64,000 bases of DNA from Solanum dulcamara (GCF_947179165.1 NC_077241.1:79943648-80007647), one strand, 5' to 3'; positions 36,761 through 50,840 are shown, counted from the first letter of the stretch. The notes: generated from the letters alone by a model not told the origin. Numbers and translations are program-made.

Positions 36761-38110
36761 CTACTATGGAAGAATCCAAGAAACATCGACCCGGACCCCC
36801 GGTACCGAAAATATTCGTGGGCTAACACATACGGAAAAGTGGCAAAATTGCTTAATTCCTATTGCGCCGCCAATAAAATACTCCTAAACCCCTCTAAAGC
36901 GCCGTTTGGGCTACTGGAGTTGTTCCCAGGTCGTTACAGACGCTACTATGAAAGAAATCAAGAAAATTCAACCCGCACCCCCGGCACCTAAAAATTCCGT
37001 CGGCTAGCACAGACAAAAAACTAGCAAAATCGCCTAATTTCTATTGCGTTGCCAATAAAATGCTCTTGAACCCCTCTAAAGCGCCGCCGGGGCTACTAGA
37101 GTCATTCTTATTGTCTCGCTTATAAAATGCTCCTAAGCCCCTCTGAAGTGCCTCCGGGTCTACTGGAGTCGTTCCCCAGGTCGTTACGGATGCTACTATG
37201 GAAGAATGTAAGAAAATTTGACCCGGACCCCCGACACCTAAAAAATCCGTGGCTAACAGACACAAAAAACTAGCAAAATCACCTAATTCCTACTGCATCT
37301 CCAATAAAATACTTCTAAGCCCCTCTAAAGTGTCGTCGGGGCTACTGTAGTCGTTCACCAGGTCGTTATGGTTGCTATTATGGAAAAATCCAAGAAAATT
37401 TGACTCGGACCCTTGGCACCTAAAAATTCAGTGGCTAACACATATGAAAAACTTGCAAAATCCCCTAATTCTTATTGCGTCGCCAATAAAATGCTCATAA
37501 ACCCCTCTATAGCACTTATGGGGCTACTGGAGTCATTCCCCAGATCGTTACGGATGCTACTATGGAAGAATCCAAGAAAATTTGACTCGGACCCCCGACA
37601 CCTAAAATATTAATGGGCTAACACACACGAAAAAGTGGAAAAATTGCTTAAATCCTATTGCGTCGCCAATAAAATGCTCCTAAACCCCTCTAAAGCGCTG
37701 CTGGGGCTACTGGAGTCGTTCCCCAGGTTGTTACGGATGCTACTATGGAAGACTTCAAGAAATTTTGACCCGAACCCCCTTCACCTAAAAAATCTGTGTG
37801 CTAACACACAAGAAATTCTAGCAAAATCGCCTAATTCCTATTGCTTCTCCAATAAAATGCTCCTAAACCACTGTAAAGCACCAACGGGGCTACTGGAGTC
37901 GTTCCTCAGGTCGTTATGGATGCTACTATGGAAGAATCTAAGAAAATGTTTCCCGGACCCTCGGCACCTAAAAAATCTGTGGGCTAACACACACGAAAAA
38001 CTGGTAAAATCGTCTAATTCCTATTGCGTCGCCAATAAAATGCTCCTTAACCCCTCTATAGCATCGCCGGGGCTATTGGAGTCGTTTTCCAAGTCGTTAC
38101 GGACGCTACT
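36761..38110 (+). repeat. 8-monomer higher-order repeat, block 3 (truncated)
   Basis: Enters at m5 as block 2 does, followed by m6, a truncated m7, m8, m1 (marker at 37,493), m2 and m3, then leaves the order near 37.9-38.1 kb. Relative to the block 2 entrance (24.88-25.85 kb), m7 has lost 116 bp near 37,108, leaving a 67-bp stub. The left and right edges of this deletion share ATTC, suggesting a microhomology-mediated event and not unequal crossing-over in register. Confidence 0.7.
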
Positions 38111-41100
38111 ATGGAAGAATCCAAGAAAATTTGACCCGAACCTCGGCACCTAAAAAATTCGTGGGCAACATACACGAAAAACTAACAAAATCGCCTAATT
38201 TCTATTGCGTCGCCAATAAAATGCTCCTAAACCCCTCTATAGCGTCGTCGGGCCTACAAGAGTCATTCCCCAGTTTGTTACGGATGCTACTATAGAATAA
38301 TGCAAGAAAATTTGACCCGGATCCCCGGCACCTAAAAAATTTGTGGGCTAACACACGAACAAATGGCAAAATCGCCTAATTCCTATTGTGTCGCCAATAA
38401 AATGCTCCTGAACCCCTCTAAAGAGCCGTCGGGGCTACTGGAGTCATTCCCCAGGTCGTTACAGATGCTATTATAGAAGAATTCAAGAAAATTCGACCCG
38501 GACCCCCGGCACCTAAAAAATCTGTGGGCTAACACACATGAAAAACTGGCAAAATCGCCTAATTCCTATTGCGTCTCAAATAAAATGCTCCAGAACCCCT
38601 CTAAAGAGCCGCCAGGGCTACTGGAGTCGTTCCCCAAGTCGTTACGGACGCTACTATGGAAGAATCCAAGAAAATTCGACCTGCACCCCAACACCTAAAA
38701 AATCCATGGACTAACACACACGAAAAACTAGCAAAATCGCCGAATTCCTATTGCATCGCCAATAAAATGCTCCTAAACCCCACTATAGCACCTCCGGGGC
38801 TACTGGAGTCGTTCCCTAGGTCGTTATGGATGCTACTGTAGAATAATCCAAAAATATTTGACCCGGACCTCGGCACCTAAAATATCCGTGGGCAAATACA
38901 TACGAAAAAGTGGCAAAATTGTTTAATTCCTATTGCGCCACCAATAAAATGCTCCTAAACCCCTCTAAAGCGCCGCTGGGACTACTGGAGTCTTTTCCCA
39001 GGTCGTTACGAACGTTACTATGGAAGAATCCAAGAAATGTTTACCCAAACCTCCGGCACGTCAAAAATCCCTGGGCTAACACACACGAAAAACTTACAAA
39101 ATCGCCTAATTCCTATTGCGTCTCAAATAAAATGCTCCTAAACCCCTCTAAAGAGCTGTCGGGGCTACTGAATTCATTCCCTAGGTCGTTACGGATGCTA
39201 CTATGGAAGAAGTCAAGAAAATTCAATCTGCACCCCTTGCACATAAAAAATCCGTGGGCTAACACATACAAAAAACTTGCAAAATCGCCTAATTCCTATT
39301 GCGTCGCCAATAAAATGCTCCAGAACCCCTCTAAAGAGCCGCCAGGGCTACTGGAGTCTTTACTCTAATTGTTACGGACGCTACTATGGAAGAATCCAAG
39401 AAAATTCGACACTGACCCCTGGCAGCTAAAATATTTGTGGGCTAACACACACGAAAAACTGGCAAAATTGCTTAATTCCTATTGCATCGCCAATAAAATG
39501 CTCCAGAACTCCTCTAAAGAGCCGCCAGGGTTACTGGAGTCGTTCCCCAAGTCGTTATGGATGCTACTATTGAAGAGTCCAAGAAAATTCGACCTGCACC
39601 ACCAACACTTAAAAAATCCGTGGACGAACACACACGAAAAACTGGCAAAATCGACTAATTCCTATTGCGTCGCCAATAAAATGCTCCTAAACCCCTTTAA
39701 AGAGCCGTCAGGGCTACTAGAGTCGTTCCCCAGGTCGTTACGGACGCTACTATGGAATAATCTAAGAAAATTTGACCCAGACCCCCTGCACCTAAAAAAT
39801 CCATAGGCTGACACACACGAAAAACTGGCAAACTCGCCTAATTCCTATTGCATCGCTAATAAAATGCTTCTAAACCCCTCTAAAGAACCGCTGGGGCTAT
39901 TGGAGTCATTTCCCAGGTCTTTACGGACGCTTCTATGTTAGAATCTAAGAAAATTTGACTCGGACCCCCGACACCTAAAAATTCGTGGGCTAACACACAC
40001 GAAAAAATGGCAAAATCGCCTAATTCCTATTGCGTCTCAAATAAAAGGCTCCTAAACCCCTCTAAAGCGCTGCGGAGGCTACTGGAGTCATTCCCCAGGT
40101 TGTTACGGATGCTACTATGGAAGAAATCAAGAAACTTTAACCCGCACCCCCGGTACCTAAAAAATTCATTGTCTAACACACAAAAAAACCTTGCAAAATT
40201 ACCTAATTTCTATTGCGTCGCTAATAAAATGCTCCAGAACCCTTCTAAAGCGCCGCCGGGGCTACTGGAGTTGTTCCCCAGGTCGTTACGGACGCTACTA
40301 TGAAGGATCCAAGAAAGTTAGACCCGAACCCTCGGCACCTAAAAAATCTGTGTGTACACATATGAAAAACTGGCAAAATCGCCTAATTCCTATTGCGTCG
40401 TCAATAAAATGCTCCTAAACCCCACTATAGCGCCGCCAGGGCTATTGGAGTCGTTCCCCAGGTCATTACGGACGCTACTATGGAAGAATCCAAGAAGATT
40501 CGAACCGTACCCCCGACACCTAAAAAATCTGTGGGCTAACACACACGAAAAACTGGCAAAATCGCCTAATTCCTATTGTGTCGCAAATAAAATGCTCATA
40601 AACCCCTCTAAAGTGTCACTGGGCTACTGGAGTCGTTCCCCAGGTCTATATGGACGCTACTATGGAAGAAATCATGAAAATTCGACCCGGACCCCTGGCA
40701 CCTAAACATTCTATGGGCGTTACACAAAAAACTGGCAAAATCGCCTAATTCCTATTGCGTCGCCAATGAAATGCTCTTAAACCCCTCTATAGCACCGCTG
40801 GGGCTACTGGAGTCTTTCTCAGGTCGTTACGGACGCTACTATGGAAGAATCCAAGAAAATCCGTCACGGACCCCTGGCACGTAAAAAATCTGTGGGCTAA
40901 CACACATGAAAAACTGGCAAAATTGCCTAATACCTATTGTGTCGCCAATAAAATGCTCCTGAACCCCTCTAAAGCGCCGCCGGGGCTACTGGAGTCATTC
41001 CCTAGGTCGTTACGGATACTACTATTGAAGAATCCAAGAAGATTTTACCCGAACGCCCGACACTTAAAAAATCTGTGGGTTAACACACACGAAAAATTGG

Positions 41101-41200
41101 CAAAATCACCTAATTCCTATTGCGTCGCCAATAAAATGCTCTTAAACCCCTCTATAGCGCTGCTGGGGCTACTGGAGTCTTTCCCAAATCGTTACGGATG
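38111..41200 (+). repeat. Satellite zone G, mixed monomers
   Basis: About 17 monomers with no regular higher-order period. Several carry AAGAGCC in place of AAGCGCC and AATGCTCCAGAAC (38.59, 39.3 and 39.5 kb), so neighbouring monomers have exchanged sequence locally. The part 39.67-40.62 kb is the partner of zone B at 13.3-14.25 kb. The segment after about 41.2 kb re-enters the 8-mer order at m5. Confidence 0.6.
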
Positions 41201-44200
41201 CTACTATCAAAGAAAACAAGAAAATTTGAAACGGACCCCTGGCACCGAAAATATTCGTGGGCTAACACACACGGAAAAGTGGCAAAATTGCTTAATTCCT
41301 ATTGCGCCGCCAATAAAATACTCCTAAACCCCTCTAAAGCACCGCTGGGGCTACTAGAGTTGTTCCCGAGGTCGTTACGGACGCTATTATGGAAGAAATC
41401 AAGAAAATTCAACCCGCACCCCCGGCACCTAAAAATTCCGTCAGCTAGCACACACAAAAAACTTGCAAAATTGCCTAATTCCTATTGCGTCGCCAATAAA
41501 ATGCTCGTGAACCCTTCTAAAGCGCCGCCGGGGCTACTAGAGTCATTCCACTAGTCGTTACGGACGCTACTATGAAAGAAACTAAAAAAATTCGACCCGA
41601 ACCCCCGGCACCTAAATAATCCGTGGGTTGACACACAAAAACAACTGGCAAAATTACCTAATTCCTATTGGCTCGCCAATAAAATGCTCCTAAGCCCCTC
41701 TGAAGTGCCGCCGGGGCTACTGGAATCATTCCCCAGGTCGTTACGGATGCTACTATGGAAGAATGTAAGAAAATTTGACCCGGACCCCCGACACCTAAAA
41801 AATCCGTGGCTAACAGACACGAAAAACTAGCAAAATCACCTAATTCTTACTGCGTCTCCAATAAAATACTTCTAAGCCCCTCTAAAGCACCGACGGAGCT
41901 ACTGAAGTCGTTCTCCAGGTCGTTATAGATGCTACTATGAAAAAAACCAAGAAAATTTGACCCTCGACACCTAAAAATTCAGTGGGCTAACACACACGAA
42001 AAACTAGCAAAATCCCCTAATTCTTATTGCGTCGCCAATAAAATGCTCATAAACCCCTCTAAAGCACCTCCGGGGCTACTGGAGTCATTCCCTAGATTGT
42101 TACGGATGCTACTATAGAAGAATCCAAGAAAATTTGACTCGGACCCCCGGCACCTAAAATATTCATGGGCTAACACACACGAAAAAGTGGAAAAATTGCT
42201 TAATTCCTATTGCGCCGCCAATAAAATGCTCCTAAACCCCTCTAAAGCGCTGCTGGGGCTACTGAAGTCGTTCCCCAGGTTGTTACGGATGATACTATGG
42301 AAGAATTCAAGAAATTTTGACCCGAACCCCCTTCACCTAAAAAATGTGTGTGCTAACACATTCAAAAAATTGCCAAAAACGCCTAATTCCTACTATGTCG
42401 CCAATAAAATGCTCCTAAACCCCTCATAGCATCGCCGGGGCTATTGGAGTCATTTTCCAGGTCGTTACGGATGCTATTATGGAAGAATCCAAGAAAGTTA
42501 GACACGGCCCCCCGGAAAAGTAAAAAATCTGTGGGCTAACACACATGAAAAACTGGCAAAATTGCCTAATACCTACTGCGTCTCTAATAAAATGATCCTA
42601 AACCCCTTTAAAGCACATCCGGGGCTACTGGATTCGTTCTCCAGGTCGTTACGGACGCTACTATGGAAGAATCCAAGAAACATCGACCCAGACCCCTGGC
42701 ACCGAAAATATTCGTGGGCTAACACACACGGAAAAGTGGCAAAATTGCTTAATTCCTATTGCGCCGCTAATAAAATACTCCTAAACCCCTCTAAAGCGCC
42801 GCTGGGGCTACTAGAGTTGTTCCCCAGGTCGTTACGGACGCTATTATGGAAGAAATCAAGAAAATTCAACCCGCACCCCCGGCACCTAAAAATTCAGTCG
42901 GCTAGAACACACAAAAAACTTGCAAAATCGCCTAATTCCTATTGCATCGCCATTAAAATGCTCCTGAACCCCTCTAAAGCGTCGCCGGGGCTACTGGAGT
43001 AATTCCACTGGTCGTTACGGACGCTACTATGAAAGCATCCAAAAAACTTCGACCCGAACCCCCGGCACCTAAATAATCCATGGGTTAACACACAAAAACA
43101 AATGGCAAAATTGCCTTATTCCTATTGCCTCGCCAATAAAATGCTCCTAAGACCCTCTGAAGTGCCACCGGGGCTACTGGAGTTGTTCCCAGGTCATTAC
43201 GGATGCTACTATGGAAGAATCTAAGAAAATTTGACCCGGACCGCCGGCACCTAAAAAATCCGTGGCTAACAGACACGAAAAACTAGCAAAATCACCTAAT
43301 TCTTATTGCGTCTCCAATAAAATACTTCTAAGCCCCTCTAAAGCGCTGCCGGGGCTACTGTAGTCGTTCCCTAGGTCATTATAGATGCTACTATGGAAAA
43401 ATCCAAGAAAATTTGATCCAGACCCTCGACACCTAAAAATTCAGTGGGCTAACACACACGAAAAACTGGCAAAATCCCCTAATTCTTATTTCGTCGCCAA
43501 TAAAATGCTCAAAAACCCCTCTATAGCACCTCCGGGTCTACTGGAGTCATTCCCCAGATTGTTACGGATGCTACTATAGAAGAATCCAAGAAAATTTGAC
43601 TCGGACCCCCGGCACCTAAAATATTCATGGGCTAACACACACAAAAAAGTGGAAAAAATTGCTTAATTCTTATTGCGCCGCTAATAAAATGCTCCTAAAC
43701 CCCTCTAAAGCGTTGCTGAGGCTACTGGAGTCGTTCCCCAGGTTGTTACGGATGCTACTATAGAAGAATTCAAGAAATTTTGACCCAAACCCCCTTCACC
43801 TAAAAAATGTGTGTGCTAACACATACAAAAAACTGGCAAAATCGCCTAATTCCTACTATGTCGCCAATAAAATGCTACTAAACCCCTCTATAGCATCGTC
43901 GGGGCTATTGGAGTCATTTTCCAGGTCGTTACGGACGCTACTATGGAAGAATCCAAGAAAGTTAGACACGGCCCCCCGAAAAGTAAAAAATCTGTGGGCT
44001 AACACACATGAAAAACTGGCAAAATTGCCTAATACCTATTGCGTCTCTAATAAAATGATCCTAAACCCCTTTAAAGCACATCCGGGGATACTCCTAAACC
44101 CCTCTAAAGCACCGCCAGGGCTACTGGAGTTGTTCCCCAGGTCGTTACGGACACTACTATGAAAGAAATCAAGAAAATTCAACCCGCACCCCCGGCACCT

Positions 44201-47200
44201 AAAAATTCCGTCGGCTAGCACACAAAAAACTTGCAAAATCGCCTAATTCCTATTGCGTCGCCAATAAAATGCTCCTGAACCCATCTAAAGCACCGCCGGG
44301 GATACTGGAGTCATTCCACTGGTCGTTACGGACGCTACTATGAAAGAATCCAAAAAAATTCGACCCGAACCCCCGGCACCTAAATAATCCGTGGGTTAAC
44401 ACACAAAAAAAACTGGCAAAATTGCCTAATTCCTATTGCCTCGCCAATAAAATGCTCCTAAGCCCCTCTGAAGTGCCGCCGGGGCTACTGGAGTCGTTCC
44501 CCAGGTCGTTACGGATGCTACTATGGAAGAATGTAAGAAAATTTGACCCGGACCCCCGACACCTAAAAAATCCGTGGCTAACAGACACGAAAAACTAGCA
44601 AAATCACCTAATTCTTACTGCGTCTCCAATAAAATACTTCTAAGCCCCTCTAAAGCGCCGCCGGGGTGACTGAAGTCGTTCCCCAGTTCGTTATAGATGC
44701 TACTATGGAAAAATCCAAGAAAATTTGACTCGAACCCTCGACACCTAAAAATTCAGTGGGCTAACACACACGAAAAACTAGCAAAATCCCCTAATTCTTA
44801 TTGCGTCGCCAATAAAATGCTCATAAACCCCTCTATAGCACCTCCGGGGCTACTAGAGTCATTCCCCAGATTGTTACGGATGCTACTATGGAAGAATCCA
44901 AGAAAATTTGACTCGGACCCCCGGCACCTAAAATATTCATCGGCTAACACACACGAAAAAGTGGAAAAATTGCTTAATTCCTATTGCGCCGCCAATAAAA
45001 TGCTCCTAAACCCCTCTAAAGCGCTGCTGGGGCTATTGGAGTCGTTCCCCAGGTTGTTACAGATGCTACTATGGAAGAATTTAAGAAATTTTGACCCGAA
45101 CCCCCTTAACCTAAAAAATCTGTGCGCTAACACACACGAAAAACTGGCAAAATCGCCTAATTCCTATTATGTCGCCAATAAAATGCTCCTAAACCCCTCT
45201 ATAGCATCGCCGGGGCTATTGGAGTCGTTTTCCAGGTCGTTACAGACGCTACTATGGAAGAATTCAAGAAAGTTAGACACGGCCCCCCGGAAAAGTAAAA
45301 AATCTGTGGGCTAACACACATGAAAAACTGGCAAAATTGCCTAATACCTATTGTGTCTCTAATAAAATGATCCTAAACCCCTCTAAAGCACAACTGGGGC
45401 TACTGGATTCGTTCTCCAGGTCGTTACGGACGCTACTATAGAATAATCCAAGAAACATCGACCCGGACCCCCGGCACTGAAAATATCTGTGGGCTAACAT
45501 ACACGGAAAAGTGGCAAAATTGCTTAATTCCTATCGCGCCACCAGTAAAATACTCCTAAACCCCTTTAAAGCGCCGCCGGAGGTACTGGAGTTGTTCCCC
45601 AAGTCGTTACAGAAGCTATTATAAAAGAAATCAGGAAAATTCAACCCGCACCCCCGGCAGCTAAAAATTCCGTCGGCTAGCACACACAAAAAAATTGCAA
45701 AATCGCCTAATTCCTATTGCGTCACCAATAAAATGCTCCTGAACCCCTCTAAAGCACCACCGGGGATACTGGAGTCATTCCACTGGTCGTTACAGACACT
45801 ACTATGAAAGAATCCAAAAACATTCGACCCGAACCCCCGGCACCTAAATAATCCGAGGGTTAACACACAAAAATACTGGCAAAATTGCCTAATTCCTATT
45901 GCCTCGCCAATAAAATGCTCCTAAGCCCCTCTGAAGTGCCGCCGGGGCTACTGGAGTCGTTCCCCAGGTCGTTACGGATGCTACTATGGAAGAATGTAAG
46001 AAAATTTGACCCGGACCCCCGACACCTAAAAAATCCATGGCTAACAGACACGAAAAACTAGCAAAATCACCTAATTCTTACTGCGTCTCCAATAAAATAC
46101 TTCTAAGCCCCTCTAAAGCGCCGACGGGGCTACTGTAGTCGTTCCCAGGTCGTTATAGGTGCTACTATGGAAAAATCCAAGAAAATTTGACTCGGACCCT
46201 CGACACCAAAAATTTCAGTGGGCTAACACACACGAAAAACTAGAAAAATCCCCTAATTCTTATTGCGTCGCCAATAAAATGCTCATAAACCCCTCTATAG
46301 CACCTCCGGGGCTACTGGAGTCATTCCCCATATTGTTACGGATGCTACTATGGAAGAATCCAAGAGAATTTGACTCGGACCCCCGGCACCTAAAATATTC
46401 ATGGGCTAACACACACGAAAAAGTGGAAAAATTGCTTAATTCCTATTGCACCGCCAATAAAATGCTCCTAAACCTCTCTAAAGCACTGCTGGGTCTACTG
46501 GAGTCGTTCCCCAGGTTGTTACGGATGCTACTATGGAAGAATTCAAGAAATTTTGACCCGAACCCCCTTCACCTAAAAAATCTCTGAGCTAACACACACG
46601 AAAAACTGGCAAAATCGCCTAATTCCTACTATGTCGCCAATAAAATGCTCCTAAACCCCTCTATAGCATCGCCGAGGCTATTGGAGTCGTTTTCCAGGTA
46701 GTTACGGATGCTACTATGGAAGAATCCAAGAAAGTTAGACACGGCCCCCCGGAAAAGTAAAAAATCTGTGGGCTAACACACATGAAAAACTGGCAAAATT
46801 GCCTAATACCTATTGCGTCTCTAATAAAATGATCCTAAACCCCTCTAAAGCACAGCTGGGGCTACTGGATTCGTTCTCCAGGTCGTTACGGACGCTACTA
46901 TGGAAGAATCCAAGAAACATCGACCCGGACCCCCGGTACCGAAAATATCTGTGGGCTAACATACACGGAAAAGTGGCAAAATTGCTTAATTCCTATCGCG
47001 CCACCAATAAAATACTCCTAAACCCCTCTAAAGCGCCGCCGGGGCTACTGGAGTTGTTCCCCAGGTCGTTACGGACGCTATTATGAAAGAAATCAAGAAA
47101 ATTCAACCCGCACCCCCGGCACCTAAAAATTCCGTCGGCTAGCACACACAAAAAACTTGCAAAATTGCCTAATTTCTATTGCGTCGCCAATAAAATGCGC

Positions 47201-47450
47201 CTGAACCCCTCTAAAGCGCCACCAGGGCTACTAGAGTCATTCTACTAGTCGTTACGGACACTACTAAGAAAGAATCCAAAAATATTCGACCCGAACCGCC
47301 GGCACCTAAATAATCTGTGGGTTAACACACAAAAAGAACTGGCAAAATTGCCTAATTCCTATTGCCTCGCCAATAAAATGCTCTTAAGCCCCTCTGAAGT
47401 GCCGCCGGGGCTACTGGAGTCGTTCCCCAGGTCGTTACGGATGCTACTAT
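41201..47450 (+). repeat. 8-monomer higher-order repeat, block 4
   Basis: Entered at m5 (about 41,210) and running through four 8-mer copies with m1 markers at about 42,042, 43,505, 44,819 and 46,281. Periods are 1,463, 1,314 and 1,462 bp; the short one is explained by a deletion of about 149 bp at 44,087, where an m4 head is joined to an m5 tail. m4 markers at 42,504, 43,968, 45,279 and 46,740 agree. From about 45.7 kb the block is collinear with 30.1 kb onward at offset 15,618 bp. Confidence 0.8.
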
Positions 47451-48790
47451 GGAAGAATCTAAGAAAATTTGACCCGGACCCCCGGCACCTAAAAAATCCG
47501 TGGGCTAACACACACGAAAAACTAGCAAAATCACCTAATTCTTACTGCGTCTCCAATAAAATACTTCTAAGCCCCTCTAAAGCGCCGCCAGGGCTACTGG
47601 AGTCGTTCCCCAAGTTATTACGGACGCTACTATAGAATATTCCAAGAAAGTTTGACCCGGACCCCCGGCACCTAAAAAATCCGGAGGCTAACACACACGA
47701 AAAACTGGATAAATTGCCTAATTGATATTGCGTCGCTAATAAAATGCTCCTAAACCCCTCTATAGCACCGCCGGGCTATTGGAGTCATTCCCCAGGTCGT
47801 TACAGATACTACTATACAAGAATCCAAGAAAATTCAACCCGGACCACCGGCACCTAAAATAATCCGTGGGCTAACACATACGAAAAACTGTCAAAATTGC
47901 CTAATTCATATTGTGTCGCCAATAAAATGCTCCTGAACCCCTCTAAAGCGCCGTCGGGGCTACTGGAGTGTTTCCCTAGGTCGTTACGGATGCTACTATG
48001 GATGAATCCAAGAAAATTTATCCCAAACCCTAGGCACCTAAAAAATCAGTGGATTAACACACATGAAAAACTGGCAAAATTGCCTAATTCCTATTGCCTC
48101 GCCAATAAATTCCTCCTAAGACCCTCTAAAGTGCCGCCGGGGCTACTGGAGTCGTTCTCCAGGTCATTACGGATGCTACTATAGAATAATTCAAGAAATT
48201 TCAACCTGCACCCCCGACACCTAAAAAATCCGTGGGCTAACACACACGAAAAACTGGCAAAATCGCCTAATTTCTATTGAGTCGCCAATAAAATGCTCCA
48301 AAACCCCTCTAAAGCATCTTCGGGGCTACTTGAGTCATTCCCAAGGTCGTTATGGTTGCTTATATGCAAGAATCCAAGAATATATGTCTCGGACCCCCGG
48401 CACCTAAAAATTTCGTGGGCTAACAAACACGAAAAACTAGCAAAATCTCCTAATTTTTATTGCGTCGCCAATAAAATGCTCCTAAACCCCTCAATAGCAC
48501 CGTCGGTGCTGCTAGAGTCGTTCCCCTAGTCGTTACGGACACTACTATTGAAGAATCCAAGAAAATTTGACCCGAACCCTCGGCACCTAGAAAATCCATA
48601 CGCTAAAACACACAAAAAACTGGCAAAATTGCCTAATTCCTATTGCGTCGCTAATAAAATGCTCCTAAACCCCCGTATTGCACCGCCAGGGCTACTGGAG
48701 TCGTTACCCAAGTTGTTACGGACTCTACTATGGAAGAAATCAAGAAAATTCGACCCAGACCCTCGGCACCTAAAAATTCGAGGGTTAACA
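47451..48790 (+). repeat. Satellite block D, copy 3 (first part only)
   Basis: Third copy of the start of block D, collinear with copy 2 at offset about 15,618-15,620 bp (for example the CCCCCGTATTGCACCGCC marker at about 48,670, 33,050 and 20,815). Collinearity stops at about 48,790, just after AAATTCGAGGGTTAAC, where a different monomer series begins. Confidence 0.7.
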
Positions 48791-50840
48791 CACACGAAAA
48801 ACTAGCAAAATCGTTTAATTTCTATTGCGCCGCCAATAAAATGCTTCATAACCCCTCTAAATTGCCGCCGGGGCTACTGGAGTTATTCCCCAGGTCGTTA
48901 CGGACGATACTATGTAACAATCCAAGAAAATTTGACTCAAACCCCCGGCACCTAAAAAATCCGTGGATTAACACACACGAAAAACTGGCAAAATCGCCTA
49001 ATTCCTATTGCATCGCCAATAAAATGCTCCTAAACCCCTCTATAGCGCCGCTGGGGCTACTGGATTCGTTCCCCAAGTCATTAAGGAAGCGACTATGGAA
49101 GAATCCAATAAAATTCGACCCATACCCTCGGCACCTAAAAATTCTGTGGGCTAACATACATGAAAAATTGGCAAAATCGCCTAATTCCTATTGCGTCGCT
49201 AATAAAATTCTCCTAAACCCCTCTAAAGCGCCACTGGGGCTACTGTAGTCGTTCTCCAGGTTTTTACGGATGCTACAATGGAAGAATCCAAGAAAATTTG
49301 AACCGGACACTCGGTACAAAAAACATCCCTAGGTTAACACACACGAAAAACTGGCAAAATCGCCTAATTCCTATTGCATCGCTAATAAAATGCTTCTAAA
49401 TCCCTCTATAGAGCCGCAGGGGCTACTGGAGTCCTTTCCCAAGTCATTACATATGCTACTATAGAAGAATCGAAGAAAATTTGACCCGGACCCCTGGCAT
49501 CTAAAAAATCCATAGGCTAACACACACGTAAAACTGGCTAAATCGCTGAAATCCTATTGCGTCTCCAATAAAATGCTCCTAAACCCCTCTATAGCGCCGC
49601 TGGGGCTACTGAGTCTTTCCCCAGGTCGTTACGGATGCTACTATGGAAGAATGGAAGAAAATTCGACCCGTACCCCCGGCACCTAAAAAATCTGCGGGCT
49701 AACACACACGAAAAACTGGCAAAATCGCCTAATTCCTATTGCGTCGCCAATAAAATGCTCCTAAACCCCTCTAAAGCACCGCCGGAGCTACTGGAGTCGT
49801 TCCCCAGGTTGTTACGGATGCAACTATATAAGAATCTAAGAAATTTTGACCCGAACCACCAGCACCTAAAATATCCGTAGGCTAACACACATGAAATATT
49901 GGCAAAATCTCCTAATTCCTATTGCATCGCCAATAAAATGCTCCTAAACCCCTCTATAGAGTTGTCGGGGCTACTGGAGTCGTTCCCCAGGTCGTTACGA
50001 ACGCTACTATGGACGAATCAAAGAAAATTAGACCCGAACCCCCGGCACCTAAAAATTCCGTGGGCTAACACACATGAAAAACTGACAAAATTGCCTAATT
50101 CCTATTGCGTCTCAAATAAAATGCTCCTAAACCCTCTATAGCGCCGCCGGGGCTACTGGAGTCATTCCCCTGGTCGTTACGGACGCTACTATAGTAGAAT
50201 CTAAGAAAATTTGACTCGGACCCCCAGCACCTAAAAAATCCGTAGGTTAACACACACGAAAAACTGACAAAATCGCCTAATTCCTATTGCGTAGCCAATA
50301 AAAAGCTCCTAAGCCCCTCAAAAGTGCCACCAGGGAAACTGAAGTCGTTCCCATGTCGTTACGGATGCTATTATGGAAGAATCCAAGAAAATTTAACCTT
50401 AACCCCCGGCACCTAAAAAATCAGTGGGCTAACACACACGAAAAACTGGCAAAATTGCCTAATTCCTATTGCGTCTCCAATAAAATACTCCTAAAACCCT
50501 CTAAAGCGCCGTCGGGGCTACTGGAGTCGTTCCTCAGGTCGTTACGGATGCTACTATTGACGAATCCTAGAAAATATGACCCGGACACCCGGCACCTAAA
50601 AATTCTGTGGGCTAACACATACCAAAAACTGGCAAAATCTCTTAATTCCTATTGTATCGCTAATGAAATGCTCCTAAACCTCTCTATAGCGCCGTCGGGC
50701 TACTGGAGTCATTCCCCAGGTTGTTACGGACGCTACTATGGAAGAATGGAAGAAAATTTGACCCGTACCCCCGGTACCTAAAATATCTGCGGGCTAACAC
50801 ACACGAAAAACTGGCAAAATCGCCTAATTCGTATTGCGTC
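48791..50840 (+). repeat. Satellite zone J, duplicated at 57.2 kb
   Basis: About 11 monomers. From about 48,835 this zone, with the first HOR-7 monomers to about 51,190, is repeated almost unchanged at 57,212-59,567 (offset exactly 8,377 bp at many points). Diagnostic variants common to both: ATGCTTCATAACCCC, GGTACAAAAAACATCC, CGTAAAACTGGCTAAATCGC and GAATGGAAGAAAATTCG. Differences are only occasional single bases by eye. Confidence 0.8.
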
